A stretch of DNA of 6,879 bases, from contig JAAUTJ010000259.1 in assembly GCA_012031475.1 (NCBI GenBank), positions 1 through 6,879 of the forward strand. The letters are read 5' to 3'. Made by a program: the position numbers and the translations under genes. The notes under the pieces were generated by a model, which saw only the letters and a program-made list of their open reading frames with translations, made no database searches and was not told where the DNA came from. The stretch is from Leptolyngbyaceae cyanobacterium SM1_3_5. GTDB lineage: Bacteria > Cyanobacteriota > Cyanobacteriia > Elainellales > Elainellaceae. This document shows, one piece after another, positions 1-5,749 of this stretch; within the stretch, counting starts at the first letter, position 1, and each line of letters starts with the position of its first letter.

Positions 1-578
1 GGTTTTTCGTGTCGTTTTACTCGCTGTCGCTGGCTGCGCCCTCAGTGGTGGAAGCGCTTTTGGAGCAGGTTAACAGCAACGCCAACACAGAAACCGCTTT
101 TCCGCTGCTCGATTCGATTTTGGCACCGATCGCCATCGTTGTGGTTGCGCCGATTACGGAAGAATTTTTGTTTCGCGGCATTATTCTTCAGCGCTGGGCA
201 ATCAAGTGGGGCGTTCGTCCGGCTTTGATTGCGTCTTCGATCGTGTTTGGCGTTTTACACGCCAATTTTGTCGGCCTGTCGATCTTCGGCTTAGTGATGG
301 GGCTGCTGTATCTCAAAACGCGATCGCTCGTCGTGCCGATCGCCTGTCATGCCTTTAACAACGCGATCGCAGCGGTTTCCATGTTTGCACCTGAAACGGG
401 AGAATCTGCCGTCGTCACCGATTTGGCATGGCTTCAGCAAAACTGGTGGGGAGGCTTGGTGCTAATTGCAATCAGCGCTCCGTTTATCGTGCGATTCATC
501 TGGAAAAACTATCCGCGTCGCGATGCCCAACTTCCTTACTTTCTGAATCGATCGCAGCGCTTGAATGTGGAATCGTAG
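1..578 (+). CDS. CPBP (CAAX/ABI) family intramembrane metalloprotease, 5'-truncated
   Basis: This is a polytopic inner-membrane protein of the CPBP (type II CAAX prenyl endopeptidase-like) family. Such proteins are membrane-embedded glutamate/histidine proteases, and the substrates of most bacterial members are unknown. The frame is open to the left edge (first full codon at 3), so the N-terminal membrane segments are missing; the GTG at 9 is probably not the true start. Numbered from that GTG, the family motifs are all present: EExxxR as EEFLFR at residues 51-56, FxxxH as FGVLH at 80-84, and HxxxN as HAFNN at 114-118. Hydrophobic stretches lie at about 35-50, 72-101, 108-127 and 147-165. The tail from about residue 166 is polar and basic. 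The gene ends in TAG and converges on gyrB with a 59-bp gap. All visible catalytic residues are intact, so the family call is firm; the target is not known. Confidence 0.88.
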   Translation, partial: FFVSFYSLSLAAPSVVEALLEQVNSNANTETAFPLLDSILAPIAIVVVAPITEEFLFRGIILQRWAIKWGVRPALIASSIVFGVLHANFVGLSIFGLVMGLLYLKTRSLVVPIACHAFNNAIAAVSMFAPETGESAVVTDLAWLQQNWWGGLVLIAISAPFIVRFIWKNYPRRDAQLPYFLNRSQRLNVES

Positions 579-637
579 GGCAACAAAAACACGGGCAAAG
601 CGATCGCCTCACCCGCGCTGCGGTCAACCGACAAAAG

Positions 638-2574
638 CTAGATATCGAGATCGGCCAGATTCAGCCTTGAGCCGTAGGTTTCGATGAACTCGCGGCGAGG
701 GGCAACCCGATCGCCCATCAGCACGGTGAAAATCCGATCGGCTTCGGCAGCATCTTCAATTTCAACGCGCTTCAGCGTCCGCGTTTCTGGATTCATCGTC
801 GTGTCCCAAAGCTGCTGCGGCATCATTTCACCCAGACCTTTGAACCGCTGAATGTCGTACTTGGCATTGGCGGGAAATCCGGCGATCACCTGGTCACGGT
901 CGCGATCGCTGTAGCAGTAGTGATGGCTGCGACCGCGCTCGACTTTGTACAGCGGTGGGCAGGCAATGTAGACATAGCCCTGATCGACCATTGCCCGCTG
1001 ATAGCGGTAGAAGAACGTGAGAAGCAGTGTGCGGATGTGTGCGCCGTCTACGTCTGCGTCCGTCATGATCACGATGCGGTGGTAGCGCAGTTGCGTCGAG
1101 TCGAATTCTTCGCCCTTGATGCCCAGACCCAAGGCGGTGATTAGCGCTTGAATCTCGGTATTTTTGTAGATCTTGGCATCGTCGGTTTTCTCAATGTTGA
1201 GGATCTTTCCGCGCAGCGGCAGGATCGCTTGGAAGCGGCGATCGCGTCCCTGCTTTGCTGAGCCACCCGCAGAATCGCCTTCCACGATGAAGATTTCTGA
1301 TTCAGACGGATCGCGAGAGCTACAGTCGGCCAGCTTTCCGGGCAGCGTCGAAGATTCCAGAACCGACTTACGGCGGACGAGTTCGCGAGCGCGGCGGGCA
1401 GCTTCGGCGGCGTTAAAGGCTTGAATCGCTTTGTCCAAGACGGCATCCGCAACGGCAGGCCGAAATTCGAGATATTCGGTCAGCGCTTCAGCCACGATCG
1501 AATCCACGATTCCGCGCACTTCCGGATTGCCCAGTTTCGTCTTCGTCTGCCCTTCAAATTCCGGGTCAGGCACTTTGACCGAGATCACGCCCGTCAAACC
1601 TTCGCGGATATTTTCGCCTGCGAGGTTGTTGTCGCCCTCTTTGATTTTTTGCGCTTGCGGGCGATCGAGTTCATCGTCCGGGTCAGCACGGCTTTAAGCC
1701 CGTCCAAATGGGTGCCGCCGTCGATCGTGCGGATGTTGTTGGCGAAGCCCAAAAGATTATCGGTGTAGGCATCCACGCACCATTGCAGCGCGACTTCGAC
1801 CTGAACGTTTTTGCTTTCACCCTGCATAAAGATGATTTCTTCATGCAAAGGCTGCTTGTCTTTGTTCATGTACTCGATGTACTCGCGAATGCCGCCCGCA
1901 TAGTGGTAAGTTTCGATACGGGGTTCATTCGACTTGAGCAGATCGAGGCGATAGTCGGTAAACGTGATTTGAACGCCTGCATTCAGGTAGGCCAGTTCGC
2001 GCAGCCGATTGGAAAGCGTGGCGTAGTCGAACTGCGTATCGGTAATGAAGATTTGGGCATCGGGGAGAAAGGTGATGGAGGTTCCGGTGCGATCGCCGCT
2101 GTGGGGTTCTGCGACCAGTTCCGTCACGGGGATTCCCCGTTCAAACCGCTGCTTGTGGATTTTCTTTTCGCGCCAAACCGTCACTTCCACATATTCAGAC
2201 AGCGCGTTGACGACCGAAATCCCGACGCCGTGCAGACCGCCGGAAACTTTATAGCCACCATCGCCAAATTTGCCGCCTGCGTGCAGCACGGTCATGACGG
2301 TTTCGAGGGCAGATTTTCCGGTGCGCGAGTGGATGCCTGTGGGGATGCCGCGTCCGTCGTCCGTGACGGTGACGGAACCGTCTGCGTTGAGGGAAACTTG
2401 GATATGCTTACAGTAGCCTGCGAGTGCTTCGTCAACCGAGTTGTCTACGACTTCATATACGAGGTGGTGCAGTCCACGCGGCCCTGTGCTGCCGATATAC
2501 ATGCCGGGGCGCTTACGGACAGGCTCTAATCCTTCTAGGACTTGAATCTGGTCAGCGCCGTAATTTGTTGTCAT
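638..2574 (-). CDS. gyrB: DNA gyrase subunit B, with a one-base frameshift in this sequence
   Basis: ATPase subunit of DNA gyrase, which with GyrA introduces negative supercoils. The start at 2574 (protein MTTNYGADQ) is set by an AGGGAG ribosome binding site six bases upstream. Residue positions assume the frameshift is repaired: ATP-binding GHKL domain with EVVDNSVDEA at about 41-50 (catalytic Glu41, Asn45), DDGRGIP at about 72-78 and GGLHGVG at about 112-118; TOPRIM domain with EGDSAGGSA at about 432 and DADVDG at about 506-511; QRFKGLGEM near 576. Repaired length is 645 residues, usual for the short GyrB type lacking the E. coli insertion; no intein is present. The frame breaks at the T run 1645-1650 (six A on the coding strand). 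Seven A would give IKEGDNNLAGENIREGL and rejoin the C-terminal half exactly. Without repair, the first half ends at 1594 and the second opens near 1597. A sequencing error is the likeliest cause. ParE was considered, but the whole-length match to cyanobacterial GyrB is better. Confidence 0.95.
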
Positions 2575-2580
2575 GAAACA

Positions 2581-2586
2581 CTCCCT
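2581..2586 (-). promoter_or_regulatory. gyrB ribosome binding site
   Basis: AGGGAG on the minus strand, six bases before the ATG at 2574. It decides the gyrB start over the in-frame upstream ATG at 2625, which would add 17 residues (beginning MVFRSARELR) that do not look like GyrB. Confidence 0.75.
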
Positions 2587-2636
2587 ATAAGTGGTACGAA
2601 GCTCTCTTGCACTCCGAAACACCAAAATCTATCAAA

Positions 2637-2645
2637 ATTATAGCA
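2637..2645 (-). promoter_or_regulatory. gyrB promoter, extended -10 (TGC-TATAAT)
   Basis: On the minus strand a perfect TATAAT (2642-2637) is preceded directly by TGC, an extended -10 element. No good TTGACA-like -35 is seen 16-18 bases upstream, which is common for extended -10 promoters. The predicted transcript start near 2630 would give a leader of about 55 bases before the gyrB ATG. The call rests on consensus match and position only. Confidence 0.6.
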
Positions 2646-2698
2646 CATCTGGCTTAGAGGCGATTTTTGCCCAATCTCAGCCGCAGTTTTTAGCCAGG

Positions 2699-3751
2699 AT
2701 GGATCGCCACTCAAACCTTGCCTTGTCTTTGCGTCCAATGGATTTGCTCGAATCTCACTTACACCGTACACCTGTACTACCCAATTCTTTCCCTATTCTA
2801 ATCGTGATTTGCGGCGCAACGGCAACCGGAAAAACCGCTTTGGCGATCGCCCTTGCCCAACGTCTCCACACCCCGACGCGCATCCTCAACGCCGATTCGC
2901 GCCAAGTGTATCGTGAATTTGACATCGGCACGGCAAAACCAACTTGGCAAGAACGTCAGCTTGTGTCACATGAGCTAATCGATATTTGCGAACCGACCGA
3001 AACCTTGACGGTGGCGGATTATCAGGAGCGGGCGCGATCGATCATTGGGCTGTCCGGTGTTCGGTGTCCGGTGGCAGAAACAGCCGACACCCGACACCCG
3101 ACACCCGACACCCTCTTCCTCGTGGGTGGAACCGGACTCTACATTCGATCGATCGTTCGGGGGTTGAAAATTCCGCGTGTACCGCCGCAGGCCAAATTGC
3201 GATTCCAGCTTGCATCGATCGGTCAGGCACAGTGCTACGCGATGCTGCAACAGGTGGACGCGATCGCCGCTGCCAAAATTCACGCCAACGACCAGGTCAG
3301 AACGTTGCGGGCACTCGAAGTTTTCTACGTGACGGGCAAACCGATCTCGACGCAGCAGGGCGAAGATCCGCCAGCCTATCCGATTTTACAGATTGGCTTG
3401 GACTGTGAGGATTTAGAGAACCGCATTCACCAGCGCACTCAAAAGATGGTCGTAGCCGGATTTGTCGAAGAGGTCGATCGACTCTGCCACCAGTACGGCG
3501 CAGATTTGCCGCTGCTCAGCACGCTGGGCTATGCCGAAGTGAAACAGTATTTAGCCGGAAAAATTTCGCTGGCAGAAGCGATCGAGCGAACCACCATTCA
3601 CACGCGCCAATTTGCCAAACGTCAGCGGACTTGGTTTCGAGCCGATCGATCGATCGAGTGGTTTAATTCAAACGATTTGGAACTGGTCGATCGAGTTTGG
3701 GCGCGAGTGGTGGAGTTCATGCCTTTTAATCGATCGATCTCGAAGGTCTAA
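2699..3751 (+). CDS. miaA: tRNA dimethylallyltransferase (tRNA A37 isopentenyltransferase), with an in-frame repeat insertion
   Basis: MiaA transfers a dimethylallyl group from DMAPP to N6 of adenosine 37 in tRNAs that read codons starting with U, in the cytoplasm. From the ATG at 2699 (350 residues): P-loop GATATGKT at 39-46, DSRQVY at 66-71 with the catalytic Asp66, FDIGTAKPT at 74-82, HELIDICEP at 91-99, VGGTGLYIR at 142-150, then RTLRALEVFYVTG and the C-terminal HTRQFAKRQRTWFR. Family similarity starts near residue 32. The true start may therefore be 2699 or the in-frame ATG at 2738; neither has a strong ribosome binding site (2699 has only an adjacent CCAGG). The frame is also open back to a GTG at 2591, but that would overlap the gyrB promoter region. 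Between DYQERARSI and LVGGTG about 20 residues rich in T, P, D, R and H are encoded by a heptamer-repeat hairpin. The gene is divergent from gyrB and convergent with the HTH/Uma2 cassette. Confidence 0.95.
   Translation: MDRHSNLALSLRPMDLLESHLHRTPVLPNSFPILIVICGATATGKTALAIALAQRLHTPTRILNADSRQVYREFDIGTAKPTWQERQLVSHELIDICEPTETLTVADYQERARSIIGLSGVRCPVAETADTRHPTPDTLFLVGGTGLYIRSIVRGLKIPRVPPQAKLRFQLASIGQAQCYAMLQQVDAIAAAKIHANDQVRTLRALEVFYVTGKPISTQQGEDPPAYPILQIGLDCEDLENRIHQRTQKMVVAGFVEEVDRLCHQYGADLPLLSTLGYAEVKQYLAGKISLAEAIERTTIHTRQFAKRQRTWFRADRSIEWFNSNDLELVDRVWARVVEFMPFNRSISKV
3051..3113 (+). repeat. Heptamer tandem-repeat hairpin inserted in frame in miaA
   Basis: Left arm: three 7-bp units TGTCCGG, TGTTCGG, TGTCCGG (3051-3071). 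A spacer of 12 bases follows (3072-3083), then four tandem CCGACAC units (3084-3111) in opposite orientation. The arms are imperfectly complementary, so RNA or single-stranded DNA could fold into a long stem-loop. At 63 bp the element is a multiple of three and has no stop in the miaA frame. It resembles the short tandemly repeated heptamers known from cyanobacterial genomes; that assignment is from general knowledge, not a search. Confidence 0.75.
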
Positions 3752-3869
3752 GATCATCCAGCAAATCATCCAGCGTTCAACTCAGCAGGCGACCAAGAAT
3801 TTTTACTTCTCGCAGCGTCAGCTTTGCCTTGCAAATGCCTGTTTCCCAATTGCTAATCCTCGTCAAAGC
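3726..3869 (-). pseudogene. 3' relic of an XRE-type helix-turn-helix gene
   Basis: Read on the minus strand from about 3869, the frame gives ALTRISNWETG, then KLTLREVKILGRLLS, a TGA stop at 3779-3777, and then in the same frame TLDDLLDDLRPS until a TAA at 3728-3726. The order SNWETG - KLT - VKxL - LL - (stop) - TLDDL is that of the recognition helix and C-terminal half of HTH_XRE regulators, where a Cys codon (TGC/TGT to TGA) often sits at the stop position. The N-terminal half is absent: upstream is the 3' end of the Uma2 gene in another frame, overlapping by about 17 bases. It also overlaps the last 26 bases of miaA on the other strand. It differs from the MGKAGKALKQVL-type HTH genes of the array next door. 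Called by motif reading only. Confidence 0.55.
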
Positions 3870-4443
3870 GATCGATCGCCAAGCAAAATCCGGGTAAGAC
3901 TGCCTCACCTGAAAGCTCAGTCGGCAGTGGCCGCACTTCCTTGGCCTCACCCTGCCGATAAATCTCGACCTGCTGATCTTGCGGATTGAACAGCCAGCCC
4001 AAGCGCACCCCAGTGGCGAGATATTCCTGCATCTTCTGTTGCAGCGTCTCCAAGCTATACGTGCGTGAACGAAGCTCCATGACAAAATCCGGCGCGATCG
4101 GCGGAAACTTCTGCCGCTGAGTCGGCGTGAGTGCCTGCCAGCGCGAAAGCTCCACCCATGCCGCATCGGGCGATCGATCGCCCCCACCGGGCAGCTTAAA
4201 CAGCGTCGAAGAGCTAAACACCTTGCCAAGCTGCGTTTGCCGATTCCAATTGCCTAAATCAGTCCCAAACTCCATCTCCCGATTTCCACTGTCTCCACCC
4301 ACAGGCGACAGGACAATCAAGGCTCCTTGCGAATCGCGCTCAAAGGGAATTTCAGGATTATTCACACAAAGCTGATAAAACTGCTCATCGGTGAGATGAA
4401 CACTATCGAGATTTAGCACCAGCGGGACAGTCAGTACGCTCAT
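3853..4443 (-). CDS. Uma2 family (DUF820) restriction-endonuclease-fold protein
   Basis: A 196-residue protein of the Uma2/DUF820 family, a PD-(D/E)XK nuclease-fold group greatly expanded in cyanobacteria; the biological role of nearly all members is unknown. The start at 4443 (MSVLTVPLVLNL) has GGAG eight bases upstream. Typical family landmarks appear in order: LTDEQFYQLCVNNPEIPFER, IVLSPVGGDSGNRE, SSSTLFKLPGG, RSPDAAWV (probable active-site Asp), PDFVMELRS (probable active-site Glu), LQQKMQEYLATGVRLGWL, QVEIYR and LPGFCLAIDRF. Length is normal. The open frame extends upstream to an ATG at 4554, adding 37 Gly/Arg/Ala-rich residues with no Uma2 resemblance. That extension lines up with the broken HTH copy upstream once a single base is restored. 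It lies last in the minus-strand HTH array and converges on miaA. Whether the protein is active, and on what DNA, cannot be told. Confidence 0.88.
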   Translation of the reverse strand: MSVLTVPLVLNLDSVHLTDEQFYQLCVNNPEIPFERDSQGALIVLSPVGGDSGNREMEFGTDLGNWNRQTQLGKVFSSSTLFKLPGGGDRSPDAAWVELSRWQALTPTQRQKFPPIAPDFVMELRSRTYSLETLQQKMQEYLATGVRLGWLFNPQDQQVEIYRQGEAKEVRPLPTELSGEAVLPGFCLAIDRFDED

Positions 4444-4472
4444 TTCGATCGCTCCAGCCGCAACTCCCTCGA

Positions 4473-4682
4473 TCATGCCGCATTTCTCACCCATCCCCGC
4501 GATCGCCTTCCGATCGCCCCCGCCCCGATCCGCTTGCCTGACGAAGTTGCCCATTGGACTCGGTTTTCGCTGACGCAGCGGCTCACGTTTGAGCGCCTAT
4601 TCTGCATGGCGATCGCCAGTTGATTTTGGCTAATGCCATAGGTTGCGAGTACCTGCTTCAGTGCTTTCCCAGCTTTTCCCAT
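4473..4682 (-). pseudogene. HTH array copy A: small XRE-like regulator, frameshifted
   Basis: The first 38 or so residues (MGKAGKALKQVLATYGISQN, then QLAIAMQNRRSNVSRCV) repeat almost exactly the N-terminal HTH domain of the array gene at 4949-5191. After SRCV the frame leaves the family because one A is missing at about 4571-4572 relative to that copy. What follows is a low-complexity Gly/Arg/Ser frame ending at 4473. The conserved Trp of the recognition helix (SRWV) is Cys here, and the usual C-terminal module (NPAAAEEFxxLYL) is gone. The ATG at 4682 lies three bases after the stop of the preceding gene, so it may still be translated by coupling. With the A restored, the frame would run through the Uma2 gene as one protein of 276 residues. 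Either a decayed duplicate or a fusion gene hidden by a sequencing error. Confidence 0.65.
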
Positions 4683-4685
4683 GCC

Positions 4686-4943
4686 TCAGATTTTGTCAGA
4701 AGGTTCGGAGCGCTCACCTTCAGGTTGACCAAGATACAGTCTGACAAATTCTTCTGCCGCAGCAGGATTAATTTGGTGCAGTGCGTCTCGAAGCTGAATG
4801 ACCATTTCTGCACCCGGATCGCGAATTTCATTCACCCATCGGTGGACGTTCGATCGCCCAATTCCCATGACTGAAGCAACGCGATTCTGGCTAATATCGT
4901 AGGTTTCCAATACTTGCTTCAGCGCTTTTCCGGCTTTTCCCAT
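4686..4943 (-). CDS. HTH array copy B: small XRE-like helix-turn-helix protein
   Basis: An 85-residue likely DNA-binding protein. It starts MGKAGKALKQVLETYDISQN. The HTH spans about residues 18-40 (ISQNRVASVMGIGRSNVHRWV), with the conserved Trp before a DPGAE turn and a helix (MVIQLRDALHQI). A C-terminal module, INPAAAEEFVRLYL, follows. The family resembles short cyanobacterial XRE-like regulators; no target is known. The start at 4943 lies five bases after the TAA of copy C, and GGAG fills that gap, so translation is probably coupled. The last four codons (S-D-K-I) and the TGA are identical to the leader sequence in front of copy C, so the C-terminus seems created by the duplication junction. 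Its Uma2-side neighbour (copy A) begins three bases downstream. Confidence 0.82.
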   Translation of the reverse strand: MGKAGKALKQVLETYDISQNRVASVMGIGRSNVHRWVNEIRDPGAEMVIQLRDALHQINPAAAEEFVRLYLGQPEGERSEPSDKI

Positions 4944-4948
4944 ACTCC

Positions 4949-5191
4949 TTATGTTGCGTCAGAATCAGACTCGCTCAGATACAGATCGAAGAACTCTTCA
5001 GCAGCGGCAGGATTGAGCTTTTGCAGTCCTCGACGAATTGATAGAAGCTGTTTCAGCCGGTTGGGTCTCGGTCTTCGCTTGACCCAGCGGCTTACGTTTG
5101 AGCGTCGATCTTCCATTGCGATCGCCAGTTGATTTTGGCTGATGCCATAGGTTGCGAGTACCTGCTTGAGTGCTTTCCCAGCTTTTCCCAT
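4949..5191 (-). CDS. HTH array copy C: small XRE-like helix-turn-helix protein, first of the array
   Basis: An 80-residue likely DNA-binding protein, first gene of the minus-strand array. It starts MGKAGKALKQVLATYGISQN. The HTH runs to RRSNVSRWV at about residue 37, followed by a basic stretch (KRRPRPNRLKQ) and then LQKLNPAAAEEFFDLYL and an acidic tail (SESDSD). It shares the N-terminal and the NPAAAEEF modules with copy B but has a more basic middle, suggesting a different DNA or partner preference. A GAGG close to the ATG is the only ribosome-binding candidate, and it lies within a small inverted repeat at 5193-5211. The promoter must lie in the 116-bp divergent region shared with the small plus-strand gene. 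Function is inferred from the HTH motif alone. Confidence 0.82.
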   Translation of the reverse strand: MGKAGKALKQVLATYGISQNQLAIAMEDRRSNVSRWVKRRPRPNRLKQLLSIRRGLQKLNPAAAEEFFDLYLSESDSDAT

Positions 5192-5192
5192 G

Positions 5193-5211
5193 CCTCAGAT
5201 TTTGTCAGAGG
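5193..5211 (-). promoter_or_regulatory. Small inverted repeat over the ribosome-binding region of HTH copy C
   Basis: CCTCAGA and TCAGAGG arms (six of seven pairs) separated by five bases sit immediately upstream of the ATG at 5191. In the mRNA the stem would include the GAGG that could serve as ribosome binding site, so it could limit initiation. The stem is short and this role is speculative. Confidence 0.3.
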
Positions 5212-5226
5212 CTCATGACTGAGTAA

Positions 5227-5276
5227 ATGTCTCCTTTAGGTATCGCTTGTGCAATAATGACTCCTAAAGGAAACAT
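5227..5276. promoter_or_regulatory. Intergenic inverted repeat, candidate operator
   Basis: Arms ATGTCTCCTTTAGG (5227-5240) and CCTAAAGGAAACAT (5263-5276) are complementary at 13 of 14 positions, with a 22-base spacer. The repeat sits in the middle of the divergent region between the HTH array and the small plus-strand gene, where an operator for an HTH dimer would be expected. As RNA it would be a stem-loop, but it has no U tract, so a terminator is unlikely. Confidence 0.5.
5250..5258 (+). promoter_or_regulatory. Possible extended -10 for the small gene at 5308
   Basis: TGC followed by AATAAT (five of six to TATAAT), lying in the spacer of the inverted repeat 5227-5276. It predicts a transcript start near 5265 and a leader of about 43 bases. 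There is no convincing -35. Weak consensus evidence only. Confidence 0.3.
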
Positions 5277-5307
5277 TGCTCCACATTTTGCCTAAGAGGT
5301 AATTTCC

Positions 5308-5559
5308 ATGTCTGAAAATTCTTCGCCTAAACCTGCTTCCCCAGAACTCGATCGCCTCCTCGCAACCCGATCGAATCCCGATCGCGAAGCCGTGCAAATT
5401 CTGGTGATTGGTTCCGACGCAGGAATTACCAATGTGATTCACAGCCTGCACATTCACGGATTTGCCGCTGTCGGTGAGTGGTCGCTGCTGCTGCCTGCGC
5501 CAATTCCCAAAAAGCTGATGCGGACTTTGACGCGCCATGTTTCGATCGCTTCACAGTGA
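5308..5559 (+). CDS. Small conserved-looking cyanobacterial protein of unknown function
   Basis: An 83-residue soluble protein with a polar, Pro/Ser-rich N-terminus of about 28 residues, then a compact region: AVQILVIGSDAGITNVIHSL, HGFAAVGEWSLLLPAPIPKK and LMRTLTRHV. The pattern (I-L-V-x-G-S, T-N-V-I-H-x-L, GF-x-x-VGEWS-x-LLP-x-P, then LTR) resembles a short hypothetical protein family I associate with cyanobacteria; I know of no assigned function. The start has GAGG eight bases upstream. No signal peptide or membrane segment is visible. It is divergent from the HTH array and separated by 190 bp from hemE downstream on the same strand. HIP1-related CGATCG motifs inside it match the surrounding chromosome, so it looks resident rather than recently acquired. 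Confidence 0.8.
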   Translation: MSENSSPKPASPELDRLLATRSNPDREAVQILVIGSDAGITNVIHSLHIHGFAAVGEWSLLLPAPIPKKLMRTLTRHVSIASQ

Positions 5560-5702
5560 TCTGACCAATTGAGGCGATCGCCACTCTTCGCAACTGTATT
5601 ACTGCTTTGCTTCGCAAATGTTTACAGGTCGGGAGTTCCAGCCGTTGCAGCCTTGGTCGCCGTCTCGGAAATTTCTGGCGTAAGCGAGGGCACGCGATCG
5701 CC

Positions 5703-5708
5703 TACAAT
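5703..5708 (+). promoter_or_regulatory. Possible hemE -10 element
   Basis: TACAAT, five of six to the consensus, directly after a HIP1 site. It lies 41 bases before the hemE ATG, giving a leader of about 35 bases. The -35 position (GTAAGC) is poor. The rest of the 190-bp gap 5560-5749 shows no gene; it holds two HIP1 sites and a 12-bp palindrome AAATCGCGATTT (5723-5734). Confidence 0.35.
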
Positions 5709-5749
5709 GAAACACTGCTGTGAAATCGCGATTTGAGAGAACCTTTGAA

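Larger units (their letters stand above)
4561..5209 (-). repeat. Direct duplication of HTH gene 5' region (units 4561-4700 and 5069-5209)
   Basis: 140 and 141 bp units that align along their whole length with about a dozen differences by hand count, one of them a single-base deletion. Each unit covers the first 40 or so HTH codons plus 17 bases upstream of the ATG (CCTCAGATTTTGTCAGA on the plus strand). Nucleotide identity is much higher than to the middle copy at 4686-4943, so copies A and C derive from a more recent duplication. Confidence 0.75.
320..5701. repeat. HIP1 octamers GCGATCGC, 13 dispersed copies
   Basis: Copies begin at 320, 363, 600, 902, 1238, 2089, 2843, 3260, 4499, 4609, 5118, 5574 and 5694. 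They fall in genes and gaps alike. HIP1 is the abundant palindrome of many cyanobacterial genomes and supports the taxonomic reading. Longer CGATCG chains also occur, such as the 16-bp perfect palindrome GGGCGATCGATCGCCC at 4168-4183 in the Uma2 gene. None lies beyond 5701, although CGATCG-type cores continue in hemE up to about 6320. Confidence 0.9.

Noticed and set aside
579..637. Possible bidirectional terminator between the protease gene and gyrB
   Set aside because: Only a CGGG/CCCG pair around a HIP1 palindrome with mismatches, and no T tract on either strand.
1708..2529. Long open frame of 273 codons on the plus strand
   Set aside because: It lies entirely opposite gyrB and its translation has no recognisable domain. 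It is a shadow of codon bias in gyrB.
2591..2698. Upstream GTG start for miaA at 2591
   Set aside because: It would add 36 residues without MiaA similarity and overlap the gyrB promoter; family similarity starts well inside.
3084..3111. Four tandem CCGACAC units as a possible CRISPR array
   Set aside because: The units are only 7 bp with no spacers between them; this is a short tandem repeat.
3042..3283. Minus-strand frames reading GCRVSGVGC-type repeats
   Set aside because: These are translations of the heptamer repeat opposite miaA. Such peptides arise from the DNA repeat itself and there is no start site or homology.
4444..4554. Uma2 start at the ATG 4554
   Set aside because: The added 37 residues do not match Uma2, while the ATG at 4443 has a GGAG at good spacing. 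The extension is kept only as part of the possible fusion.
5596..5618. TTTGC-TTC-GCAAA hairpin after the small gene as a terminator
   Set aside because: The five-base stem is weak and A/T-rich, with no following U run.
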